Origin: Clostridia bacterium
GTDB lineage: Bacteria > Bacillota > Clostridia > Monoglobales > Monoglobaceae
Direction: 5' to 3'
DNA: 35,155 nt
Assembly: GCA_017456605.1 (NCBI GenBank)
Contig: JAFTJA010000006.1
Span: 1-35,155, forward strand
Position numbers and translations under genes: made by a program. This document shows, one piece after another, positions 1-6,949 of the stretch. The notes beneath the pieces are model-generated. The model saw only the letters and a list, made by a program, of their open reading frames with translations. It did not search any database and had not been told where the DNA came from. Positions within the stretch are counted from its first letter, which is position 1; each line of letters begins with the position of its first letter.

Positions 1-8
1 ACATCAAT

Positions 9-49
9 CCTCAAAACTTTAGTTTTGAGGTGCTCTCGCTCCACGCGAG
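9..49 (-). other. Two leader hairpins of the leftward transcript
   Basis: The first 50 bases hold two perfect stem-loops: CCTCAAAAC/GTTTTGAGG (9-17 with 22-30, loop of 4) and CTCGC/GCGAG (35-39 with 45-49). They lie just downstream of the two leftward promoters, so they should form in the 5' leader of that transcript. Neither is followed by a T-run in the window, so a processing or leader role is more likely than termination. This is inference. Confidence 0.5.
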
Positions 50-59
50 TAGCTTATCT

Positions 60-88
60 ATATTATCACAACCAGAAGCTTTTGTCAA
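60..88 (-). promoter_or_regulatory. Leftward sigma-A promoter, proximal copy of a tandem pair
   Basis: On the minus strand TTGACA (88-83) is followed after 17 nt by TAATAT (65-60). Transcription would start near 53 and leave the window to the left. A-rich tracts lie directly upstream (92-112), as in UP elements of rRNA promoters. The spacer end GGTTGTGA is almost the same as in the second copy at 153-181. Confidence 0.75.
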
Positions 89-152
89 CCCTTTTTTTGA
101 ACTTTTTTTAAATTCTTTTGAGCTGGCACCCTCTTCTTGGCGCAACTCATTT

Positions 153-181
153 ATATTACCACAACCTTTTCCCATTGTCAA
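153..181 (-). promoter_or_regulatory. Leftward sigma-A promoter, distal copy of a tandem pair
   Basis: On the minus strand TTGACA (181-176) is followed after 17 nt by TAATAT (158-153), with a start expected near 146. Upstream are three A-tracts in phase (about 184-215), which look like an UP element. It is 93 bp from the first copy and has the same layout, as in P1/P2 promoters of rRNA operons. The downstream gene is outside the window. Confidence 0.75.
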
Positions 182-225
182 GTACTTTTTTTGATTTTTT
201 TCAACTTTTTTGAAGTTTATTTTTG

Positions 226-254
226 TTGACTGAAAATTGGCGCTGTGATATACT
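226..254 (+). promoter_or_regulatory. Promoter of birA
   Basis: TTGACT (226-231), a 17-nt spacer and TATACT (249-254). The start is expected near 261, ten bases before the Shine-Dalgarno GGGAGGTG at 271-278. This rules out the upstream GTG at 245 as start codon of birA because it lies inside the promoter. Confidence 0.8.
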
Positions 255-283
255 GTTTTCATACATTTTTGGGAGGTGAAACT

Positions 284-1078
284 TTGGCTGATAATATTAT
301 AAAGGAAGAAATTCTCTCGTTCATAGATAAAGCATCTTCATATGATGTAATCGTCTTGAAAACCGTAAATTCGACAAATTCCTACATTAAAAAATTGACA
401 AAAGACGATGCCCCCCACGAAACTGTGGTTATAGCAGACAAACAAACCGAGGGACGCGGACGGCTTGGCAGGGAGTTTTTTTCACCTGAGGGCACGGGGA
501 TTTATATGAGTATCCTCCTTAAACCCGATAAAATCTCCCTCAACCCGTCTTTGCTCACCGTTGCCGCAGGGGTTGCTGTCTGTCGTACGATAAAAAGCAT
601 CTCAAAAACTCCGCCTGCAATAAAATGGGTAAACGATATTTTTTTGAGTGGCAAAAAAGTCTGCGGAATACTTGCCGAAAGCACTGCCGATTCCAAAACG
701 GGCACAATCAATAACATTATAGTAGGAATAGGGCTGAATGTTACCACCCCAAGCAGCGTATTTCCCGGGAAATTAAGCGATATTGCAGTTTCTCTCTTCC
801 CTGAAAACACCATCCGAAACAAAATCATTGCAAATATCATTGACGAATTTAAAAGAATATATGATTTTTGTGATAAGGAATGCTTGATTGAAGAATATAA
901 AAGTTATTCCTGTGTCTTGGGCAAAAAAATAAGCTTCACCAAGGGTGGTGAAACTTTTGCAGGAATTGCAACCGATATAAATATGGAAGGAAATCTGATT
1001 GTAAAACTTGAAAACGGCAAAACAATTACCTTAAAATCAGGTGAGGTTTCACTTGGAAGCGAGAATTTTGTGGGATGA
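284..1078 (+). CDS. birA: Biotin--[acetyl-CoA carboxylase] ligase, monofunctional
   Basis: This cytoplasmic enzyme activates biotin as biotinyl-AMP and attaches it to the lysine of biotin carboxyl carrier proteins. The product is 264 residues. It shows the biotin/ATP-binding motif GRGRLGR (residues 57-63), the KWVNDI motif (114-119) and a C-terminal beta-barrel region ending KLENGKTITLKSGEVSLG. There is no N-terminal winged-helix domain, so it is the class I ligase and not the bifunctional ligase/repressor. The start is TTG at 284, placed 5 nt after GGGAGGTG; the longer GTG reading at 245 begins within the promoter. It stands alone between its own promoter and a bidirectional terminator. Confidence 0.93.
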   Translation: MADNIIKEEILSFIDKASSYDVIVLKTVNSTNSYIKKLTKDDAPHETVVIADKQTEGRGRLGREFFSPEGTGIYMSILLKPDKISLNPSLLTVAAGVAVCRTIKSISKTPPAIKWVNDIFLSGKKVCGILAESTADSKTGTINNIIVGIGLNVTTPSSVFPGKLSDIAVSLFPENTIRNKIIANIIDEFKRIYDFCDKECLIEEYKSYSCVLGKKISFTKGGETFAGIATDINMEGNLIVKLENGKTITLKSGEVSLGSENFVG

Positions 1079-1081
1079 TTT

Positions 1082-1110
1082 AAAAAGCTGATGATTGCAT
1101 CAGCTTTTTT
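1082..1110. terminator. Bidirectional terminator between birA and the M42 operon
   Basis: GCTGATG (1087-1093), loop ATTG, CATCAGC (1098-1104), with five A on the left and six T on the right. The two gene blocks converge here, so it can stop transcription from both sides. Confidence 0.85.
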
Positions 1111-1119
1111 ATCTGCTAT

Positions 1120-1434
1120 CTAAAACAACTCCCCAAAGTCGTCCCTTAAATCGTCATTGCCATCATCTTCATAATCTCCAAAATCCTCATCATCGTCATC
1201 TTTCCAATTTCTGTCGCCGCCAAAGGCTTCATCAGGGAATAGTTCCTCGAAGCTGAGCATCTCAGGGTCATTGGTTTCTTCAAGGGTCAAGTCGACATCA
1301 ACAGTCTTGTAATCATCATCCATTTCAAGACACGCACCACAGTTGTCACACTTTTTCTTGGGGTCAATGTCGCACATATCACATTCGCCGCAAGCAATAC
1401 AATCACGGTCATACAAAATACACTTTTTATTCAT
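1120..1434 (-). CDS. Small Cys-rich and acidic protein of unknown function
   Basis: The 104-residue product has two clearly different halves. Residues 5-36 hold nine cysteines in closely spaced CxxC-type pairs (CIACGECDMC, CDNCGAC), suited to zinc or an iron-sulfur cluster. Residues 37-104 are very acidic, with long Asp/Glu runs and few hydrophobic residues, and are probably disordered. AAGGAG lies ahead of the ATG. It is the last gene of the minus-strand M42/ACT operon, 12 nt after the ACT gene. Proteins of this look are common hypotheticals in Clostridia, but I know no function. Metal binding is inferred only from the Cys spacing. Confidence 0.8.
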   Translation of the reverse strand: MNKKCILYDRDCIACGECDMCDIDPKKKCDNCGACLEMDDDYKTVDVDLTLEETNDPEMLSFEELFPDEAFGGDRNWKDDDDEDFGDYEDDGNDDLRDDFGELF

Positions 1435-1446
1435 TTTGTTTTCTCC

Positions 1447-1869
1447 TTAAATCTCTTCCTGGGTTGAAAGCTCTATCCCTTGTTGCGTCAAAACATCAAA
1501 CGCTCTTTTCATATCATCGGTGCAGATAGCCACTCTGCCTGTTGCTTCCTTTTCGCCGATGAATGAATAAAGATACTTTATGTCAATCCCCGCATCACAA
1601 ATAGGCCTTACCACAGCGTCAAAGGAGCCTACCTTATCCGCCATAACCGCCACTATCACCTCGTTCAGCTGTGCGGTCATTCCGGCATTGCGCAAAACCG
1701 AAACTGCTCTGTCAGGTTCTTTCACAATTACCCTGAAGATGCCAAATTCCGTGGTATCTGCAATGCTGAACGCGCGGATATCAATTTTTTCATCACGAAG
1801 CAACTTTGTTATGTTGCCGAGCTTTCCTGCCTTGTTTTCCATAAATACTGAAACCTGTTTAACAAACAT
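1447..1869 (-). CDS. Tandem ACT-domain protein
   Basis: A 140-residue protein made of two ACT modules (about 1-68 and 70-138). The first opens VKQVSVFMENKAGKLGNITK, a typical ACT beta-alpha start with the Gly of the ligand-binding turn. The second contains IKYLYSFI and GRVAICTDD. ACT domains bind small molecules, usually amino acids. Stand-alone tandem-ACT proteins in Clostridia often lie next to phenylacetate-CoA ligase or amino acid genes. Here the neighbours are M42 aminopeptidases, so sensing of free amino acids released by peptide breakdown is a reasonable inference. The RBS is GAGGTG; 12 nt separate it from the M42-like gene upstream. Confidence 0.85.
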   Translation of the reverse strand: MFVKQVSVFMENKAGKLGNITKLLRDEKIDIRAFSIADTTEFGIFRVIVKEPDRAVSVLRNAGMTAQLNEVIVAVMADKVGSFDAVVRPICDAGIDIKYLYSFIGEKEATGRVAICTDDMKRAFDVLTQQGIELSTQEEI

Positions 1870-1881
1870 TTTAACACCTCA

Positions 1882-2787
1882 TCACAAGCTTAACTTTTCT
1901 ATTGCCGATTTTAAAAGTCTTACCGAGTTTTCAAAATCTTTTTTACATAGTTTCTCTTTTCCGTCTTCGGTTTTTTCCACCAAAACACCTATCCCCGTCC
2001 AGTCTGCACCGCTGCCCGACGTCAAAAAACTGCTCCCGAAAAAGTTTTCGTCAGAAACTACTGTCTTCGCATCTATCTTTTTCGCCTTTGCTGTATCTTC
2101 CAAAGCTTTTCTCAGATTCACCGATGCCACTGCCGTACTGTCCTTTGCCACTATGCCAGCGCCGCCACCATCTTTTTTTTCGCATAAAGCGTCAACTGTT
2201 ATTACGCGGGCAAAGCTGTTTTCACCCAAAAACGCTTTTATGCCCTTGCCGCCGATTCGTTTCTGTGCCGAAAACAACACAGCAAAATCACCAGCTACAT
2301 CCTGTACCGCCTGATACACAGCCAAGAGTCCGGCTCTGGACTTTAGCCCATAACCAAAGTAGCTTTCGCTGTCCTCGGTGAATTCGTGATTCAAAATCCC
2401 AAAATCTCCAATCGAAATTTTTGTACTGTCTGCGTCTATATATAAATCAGAAATTTTTGCATCATCACTTTTCTCGCCGTCATACTTGACCTCACTGCAA
2501 AAACCGTTTTCAAAAATAATCTTTTTGCCAATCAAGTCTTTGGGCTTGAGCCCGCCAAATGCAGAAAACCAGACCTGTCCGTCCGAATTATCCACCACCA
2601 TAATTCCGGGACTGTCCATTCCGCACTCAACCAAGAGTTTTTGGCTGACACCTTTTTTTGCTATTACATTTCCTAAACAATCTGTGCATACTTGGTCAAA
2701 TTTGTCTTTGAGACTTTCAATCAAAAGCTGTCTCACTTTTTTTTCACTGCCCGAAACCGAAAATGTAGTCAAAATATCCCTAATCAT
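1882..2787 (-). CDS. Degenerate M42-family protein, probable pseudoenzyme
   Basis: The 301-residue product keeps the M42 fold signature at its N-terminus (LTTFSVSGSEKKVR, like LTEAFGVSGCEAQVR in the next gene) and aligns along its length. The active-site residues are missing. The metal-binding HxD is GMD at 56-58. The bridging Asp of LDDRVG is lost in LKSRAG (148-153). The catalytic Glu-Glu pair is Lys-Arg (176-177). The C-terminal His of the YxHS/T motif is absent, and the protein is about 40 residues shorter than its neighbours. The reading frame is intact with GGAGGAGTG as RBS, and the start overlaps the upstream M42 gene by 8 nt. A non-catalytic partner of the other two M42 proteins is plausible. 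A gene early in decay is the alternative. Confidence 0.85.
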   Translation of the reverse strand: MIRDILTTFSVSGSEKKVRQLLIESLKDKFDQVCTDCLGNVIAKKGVSQKLLVECGMDSPGIMVVDNSDGQVWFSAFGGLKPKDLIGKKIIFENGFCSEVKYDGEKSDDAKISDLYIDADSTKISIGDFGILNHEFTEDSESYFGYGLKSRAGLLAVYQAVQDVAGDFAVLFSAQKRIGGKGIKAFLGENSFARVITVDALCEKKDGGGAGIVAKDSTAVASVNLRKALEDTAKAKKIDAKTVVSDENFFGSSFLTSGSGADWTGIGVLVEKTEDGKEKLCKKDFENSVRLLKSAIEKLSL

Positions 2788-3796
2788 TATCCGTCACTCC
2801 TCCACAGTCCTCCAAAAATCCCTCAACGATTTTTTTGCAGGAATCAAAGTCGGCCTTGTGCATAACGCACACCGGCGAATGGATATACCGGCAAGGCACC
2901 GAAATCGACGCAGTTTTTATCCCGCCGTCAAGCAGCGAAATCGCACCGGCATCGTTGCCGCCGGCATTTGACGCCTTGTACTGCCAAGGAATATTTCGTT
3001 TTTCCGCCGCATTTATCAGCATACCAGATGCCTCTTTGTCCGCCTTGCTGGCAGAGTCAAGAATCGAAATCGCTGCACCACCACCGCATTTTGTGACCCT
3101 CAAATTTTTGGGGACAGAGGTCAAATCGTTGCAGGTTGTGCCCTCAATCACCAAAGCAAAGTCAGGGCAAATTCCCTTCGCCGCAATCTTTGCCCCCCGA
3201 AGGCCTACCTCCTCCTGAACGGTGAAGGTACAGACGAGGTTTACGTCCCATTCCTTTTTCAGCATTTCAATCATAATGAGGCAGCCAACTCTGTCATCAA
3301 GAGCCTTTGCCTTTATCATATTTCCAAATTCGGTGTAGTCGCTGTCAAAGCCAAAATAATCGCCCTTTAAAACAACATTCTCCGCGTCTTCTTTGCACTT
3401 TGCGCCGATATCCACAAAAAGGTCTTTCTCTTTCGGCGTCTTTTTCCTTTCCTCTTTGGTGGTAAGGTGCACAGGCTTTAAGCCGATAACTCCGCATCGG
3501 TCATTTACCTTTACCCTCTTCGAAATGAGAATCCTTGGGTCAACACCGCCTACTGTGGCAAACTTAAGATAGCCGTCCTCCGTTATGTCGGTCACAATAA
3601 ATCCAACCTCATCCATGTGTGCAGAAAGCAATATTGTCTTTGCATTTTCTTTCTTTGCTTTTTTGAAGGCTATAAGGTTTCCCATGCTGTCAACATTGAA
3701 ATTCCCACCGCAATCTTTGATTTCTTCTGTTATAATATCCCGCACCTGGGCTTCGCATCCCGAAACGCCAAATGCCTCTGTCAATCTTTTAAGCAA
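2780..3796 (-). CDS. M42 family metallopeptidase, catalytic (middle paralog)
   Basis: Cytoplasmic di-metal aminopeptidase or glutamyl/deblocking aminopeptidase of the TET type, forming hollow dodecamers in studied homologs. Numbered from an in-frame GTG at 3805, all key residues are present: HMD (63-65), LDDRVG with bridging Asp 170/171, the Glu pair 198-199, Glu 221, and RYIHS with His 309. The GTG at 3805 abuts the Shine-Dalgarno AGGGGGTGA, which leaves no spacing, so the TTG at 3796 (8 nt after GGGGG) is the better start, giving about 338 residues. It overlaps the upstream paralog's 3' end by 8 nt, so the three genes are translationally coupled. Confidence 0.9.
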   Translation of the reverse strand: MLKRLTEAFGVSGCEAQVRDIITEEIKDCGGNFNVDSMGNLIAFKKAKKENAKTILLSAHMDEVGFIVTDITEDGYLKFATVGGVDPRILISKRVKVNDRCGVIGLKPVHLTTKEERKKTPKEKDLFVDIGAKCKEDAENVVLKGDYFGFDSDYTEFGNMIKAKALDDRVGCLIMIEMLKKEWDVNLVCTFTVQEEVGLRGAKIAAKGICPDFALVIEGTTCNDLTSVPKNLRVTKCGGGAAISILDSASKADKEASGMLINAAEKRNIPWQYKASNAGGNDAGAISLLDGGIKTASISVPCRYIHSPVCVMHKADFDSCKKIVEGFLEDCGGVTDND

Positions 3797-4817
3797 CAAC
3801 CTCACCCCCTGAAACTATTTCAGAAATGAGCTTTGATACACTTTCCAAATCCCCTATATCCACCGTTTCAACTGTTGTGTGCATATACCGAAGGGGTACC
3901 GAAATCACCACGCAAGGTATTCCGTGACCTGACGTCTGCAACGCCCAGGCGTTTGTGCCCGTGCTGCCCGATGCTACCTCGATTTCATAAGGTATATTTT
4001 TTTTCTTTGCAAGTTCAATAACCTTTTTGGTCATTTCAAAATGAACATTTGGTCCGCGGCATATAACCGCTCCGCATCCCAGCGGAAAGGTTTCCGTCAC
4101 CTTGGCATCGGGAGTCTCGCCATAAGTCACATCAACAACAACCGCAAGGTCGCATTTTATATTATCAGCCACCGTATATGCCCCCAAAAGCCCCTGTTCT
4201 TCCCCGCTGGCGAAAGCAACGCACAAATTGCATGGAAGGTCCTTGTCCTTGAGCTTTTCAAGGCAATCAAAAATCACCGACATACCTGCGCGGTTATCAA
4301 GAGTCGCTGAAGATATCCGGTTATTCAAAAGCTCACAAAAATCTGACTTTAACAAAATAGGGTCGCCAATGCTGATTTTGGATGCAGCTACCTCGCCAAG
4401 ACCTGTATCAATCAGCATATCTTCTATCTTCAATCCCTCATCTTCTTCGTTATTTTTCATAAGATGCGGGGGCTTGGCACCGATAATGCCAAAAATTCTT
4501 TCACTACCAAGAATTTCAACCTCTGCCGCAGGGAGAATCCTTTCATCAACCCCGCCAAGGGCGCGAAAACCCACGAACCCGTTTTCATCAACCGATGACA
4601 CAATAAGTCCAATTCTGTCAAGGTGCGCCTCAAGCATAATTGTGGGGGCATCATTTTTTTTGCAATTTTTAACCCCAACAACGCTGTTTGTTTTGGTAAT
4701 CCAGGTTTCGTTGCAGTATTCCTTTAATTTTTCACAGACTTTTGCTGCAAACTCACTTTCAAACCCTGATATTCCGGGGGATTTTGTTAAATCCTTTATT
4801 ATTTCAATTATCTTCAT
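3789..4817 (-). CDS. M42 family metallopeptidase, catalytic (first paralog)
   Basis: 342 residues, the normal family length. Active-site residues are intact: AHLD (His 65, Asp 67), TLDNRAG (Asp 174), GEEQG (Glu 206-207), VVVDVTYG (Asp 229) and RYMHT (His 313). It is the first gene of the minus-strand operon and has AGAAGG upstream of its ATG. Predicted to be a di-metal aminopeptidase that trims short peptides in the cytoplasm. Family members differ in preference (Leu/Glu/Lys), and I cannot assign specificity. It clearly differs in sequence from the middle paralog, so the trio is an old duplication or a functional set. Confidence 0.92.
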   Translation of the reverse strand: MKIIEIIKDLTKSPGISGFESEFAAKVCEKLKEYCNETWITKTNSVVGVKNCKKNDAPTIMLEAHLDRIGLIVSSVDENGFVGFRALGGVDERILPAAEVEILGSERIFGIIGAKPPHLMKNNEEDEGLKIEDMLIDTGLGEVAASKISIGDPILLKSDFCELLNNRISSATLDNRAGMSVIFDCLEKLKDKDLPCNLCVAFASGEEQGLLGAYTVADNIKCDLAVVVDVTYGETPDAKVTETFPLGCGAVICRGPNVHFEMTKKVIELAKKKNIPYEIEVASGSTGTNAWALQTSGHGIPCVVISVPLRYMHTTVETVDIGDLESVSKLISEIVSGGEVVA

Positions 4818-4883
4818 ATTAAACAGCCTTCTGACACAAAATATTTTAAAGTAGCTTTTGTACCTTTAAACAGTAATATACAT

Positions 4884-4912
4884 ATTATACTCCATGGCTT
4901 TGACCCCGTCAA
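4884..4912 (-). promoter_or_regulatory. Promoter of the M42/ACT operon
   Basis: On the minus strand TTGACG (4912-4907), a 17-nt spacer and TATAAT (4889-4884). The start should be near 4877, giving a leader of about 60 nt before the ATG at 4817. Confidence 0.85.
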
Positions 4913-4943
4913 GTAAAAAGCTTTTGTCTTTTCAAAAAAACAC

Positions 4944-4972
4944 TTTACTTCTTGCTTTCCTCGTGTTATAAT
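4944..4972 (+). promoter_or_regulatory. Promoter of the first Na/Pi cotransporter gene
   Basis: TTTACT (4944-4949), 17 nt, TATAAT (4967-4972). It is divergent to the M42 operon promoter, with about 30 bp between the two -35 boxes. The leader to the ATG at 5065 is about 85 nt. Confidence 0.75.
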
Positions 4973-5064
4973 GTATCTGGTGAAAGTTGCGATTTATACA
5001 AAACTTCCCCTTATACTTCCAGATAAAATACAATTACATATATAAAACAAAGGAGAAATTTATT

Positions 5065-6813
5065 ATGGACATTTTTTCATTTCTTTCACTTTTCGGCGGT
5101 CTTGCGATTTTCCTTTATGGTATGAACGCTATGGGCGACGCTCTCGAACGCAGTTCTGCCGGAAAGCTCAAATCCTTCCTTGGCAATGTTACAAAAAATC
5201 CCCTTGGCGCAGTTCTTCTTGGCGCAGGTGTTACCGCAATAATTCAAAGTTCCTCCGCTACCACGGTTATGGTGGTCGGTTTTATCAACTCAGGTATTAT
5301 GGAGCTGGGTCAATCAATCGGCATCATTATGGGTGCCAATATCGGTACCACAATCACCTCATGGATCCTAAGCCTTTCAGGCATCCAAAGCGATAACGTG
5401 TTCATACAGCTTATAAAAGCTCAGAATCTTGCCTTTTTGGTTTCTGTTGTGGGTATAGTTCTCATAATGATGAGCAAAAACGATAAGAAAAAGGATATCG
5501 GAACCATCTTCCTCGGCTTTGCCATGATTATGGTCGGTATGGATATTATGAGCGGAGCAGTTGAGCCCCTTAAGAACAACGAGCAGTTCCATCAAATCCT
5601 TCTCTTGTTTGAAAACCCTCTTCTCGGTGTTTTGATGGGCGCTGTCCTTACCGCAATCATCCAGAGCTCATCCGCATCTGTGGGTATCCTTCAGGCACTT
5701 TCTGTTTCGGTCAGCATCAGCTATGGCTCGGCAATCCCCATTATCCTGGGCCAAAATATAGGTACTTGCGTAACCGCTGTTCTTTCAGCAATCGGCGCAA
5801 ACAAGAATGCAAAAAGAGCTGCGGCTATTCATCTTTCGTTCAACATCATCGGCACTTTGGTATTCCTTATTCTTTTCTATATTGTTAAATTTGTATTTAA
5901 CCCTGCAATATTCGGCGAATCAGTTAATGGTGCCGGCATCGCAGTGGTTCATACATTATTTAACGTAACCTCAACTGTTGTTATGTTCCCCTTTATCAAG
6001 CAGCTTGAAAAATTGGCTTATGTCCTTATTCGCCCTGAAAAGCAAAAGGAAGAAAAGACCGAGCTTTTGGACGAAAGACTTCTTGTTACTCCCCCTGTCG
6101 CTATTGCTCAGGCAACCCGTGTAACACACGAAATGGCGGATATCGCAAAGAATTCACTCATTGATTCGCTTTCTCTGATTTTTGATTATGACAATGCAAA
6201 AGCCAAAAGAATATATGAAGACGAAAAAGCAGTTGACAGATATGAAGACAAAATCGGCACATATCTTGTGAAGCTTTCAAGAGAATCCCTCAGCATTGTA
6301 GACAGCCACGAAGCCTCAAATCTTCTTCATACCATCGGCGACTTTGAAAGAATTTCAGACCACGCAATCAATATCGTTGACGTGGCAAAAGAAATCCACG
6401 AAAAAGGCATCGTCTTCACTGACAAGGCAGTAAAAGAAATGAAGGTGCTGATTGCGGCGCTCAGCGAAATCCTTGACAACACTGTTGCCGCTTTTCAGAA
6501 TGATGATATTGAACTTGCAAAAAGAATTGAACCCCTTGAACAGGTTATTGACAAAATCCGTTTCATCCTGAAACAGAGACACATTGAACGTTTGCAAAAC
6601 AACGAATGTACCATTGAAACCGGATTTGTATTTTCCGATTTCATCACAAACTGTGAAAGAGTTGCGGACCACTGTTCAAACATCGGCGTTTGTCTTATTC
6701 AGGTGGCAAAAGACAGATTTGATACGCACCAGTATTTAAAAAACGTCAAAGAAAGCCACAATGAAGTATTTGAAAATATGTATAACAAATATGAAGCAAA
6801 ATACAGCATTTAA
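5065..6813 (+). CDS. Na/Pi cotransporter family protein with C-terminal PhoU-like domain
   Basis: Membrane protein of the PNaS/NptA family, predicted to carry phosphate in with sodium. The 582-residue product starts at ATG 5065 after AAAGGAG; an earlier in-frame start at 4987 would add a stretch unlike the family. The membrane half holds the two inverted-repeat signatures, each with a Gln-Ser-Ser-Ser core: TAIIQSSSATTVM and TAIIQSSSASVGI. The last 220 residues or so are a soluble helical PhoU-like domain (DFERISDHAINIVD, NCERVADHCSNIG). The PhoU half probably regulates or couples transport. A second paralog follows, but no pst genes are visible. Confidence 0.92.
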   Translation: MDIFSFLSLFGGLAIFLYGMNAMGDALERSSAGKLKSFLGNVTKNPLGAVLLGAGVTAIIQSSSATTVMVVGFINSGIMELGQSIGIIMGANIGTTITSWILSLSGIQSDNVFIQLIKAQNLAFLVSVVGIVLIMMSKNDKKKDIGTIFLGFAMIMVGMDIMSGAVEPLKNNEQFHQILLLFENPLLGVLMGAVLTAIIQSSSASVGILQALSVSVSISYGSAIPIILGQNIGTCVTAVLSAIGANKNAKRAAAIHLSFNIIGTLVFLILFYIVKFVFNPAIFGESVNGAGIAVVHTLFNVTSTVVMFPFIKQLEKLAYVLIRPEKQKEEKTELLDERLLVTPPVAIAQATRVTHEMADIAKNSLIDSLSLIFDYDNAKAKRIYEDEKAVDRYEDKIGTYLVKLSRESLSIVDSHEASNLLHTIGDFERISDHAINIVDVAKEIHEKGIVFTDKAVKEMKVLIAALSEILDNTVAAFQNDDIELAKRIEPLEQVIDKIRFILKQRHIERLQNNECTIETGFVFSDFITNCERVADHCSNIGVCLIQVAKDRFDTHQYLKNVKESHNEVFENMYNKYEAKYSI

Positions 6814-6828
6814 TAAGCTCTACGCTCA

Positions 6829-6855
6829 GGGAGGCATAATGTCTCCCTTTTTTTT
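6829..6855 (+). terminator. Rho-independent terminator after the first Na/Pi gene
   Basis: GGGAG (6829-6833) and CTCCC (6843-6847) pair, with CAT/ATG inside the loop, followed by eight T. It separates the two Na/Pi cotransporter genes into different transcripts. Confidence 0.8.
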
Positions 6856-6898
6856 ATTAAAACTTTTGACAAAACCCCTTTTCTTTTTTCATATTTCG

Positions 6899-6907
6899 TG
6901 GTATAAT
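6899..6907 (+). promoter_or_regulatory. Extended -10 promoter of the second Na/Pi gene
   Basis: TGGTATAAT (6899-6907) is an extended -10 box. No good -35 stands at 17 nt; a TTGACA at 6866-6871 is 30 nt away and too far for normal use. A second TATAAT overlaps at 6909-6914. The gene starts at 6950. Confidence 0.6.
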
Positions 6908-6949
6908 ATATAATTGGGAAAATTTGAATAATAAGGAACGGTAAAAAAT

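Noticed and set aside
11..262. 83-codon minus-strand ORF at the left edge
   Set aside because: It lies across two tandem promoters and their A-tracts; its internal repeat is just the promoter repeat, and it has no RBS.
245..283. GTG at 245 as the birA start
   Set aside because: It falls inside the -10 region of the birA promoter; TTG 284 has GGGAGGTG at the right distance.
1580..2314. Long plus-strand ORF opposite the ACT and M42-like genes
   Set aside because: Low-complexity shadow of real minus-strand genes with recognisable domains.
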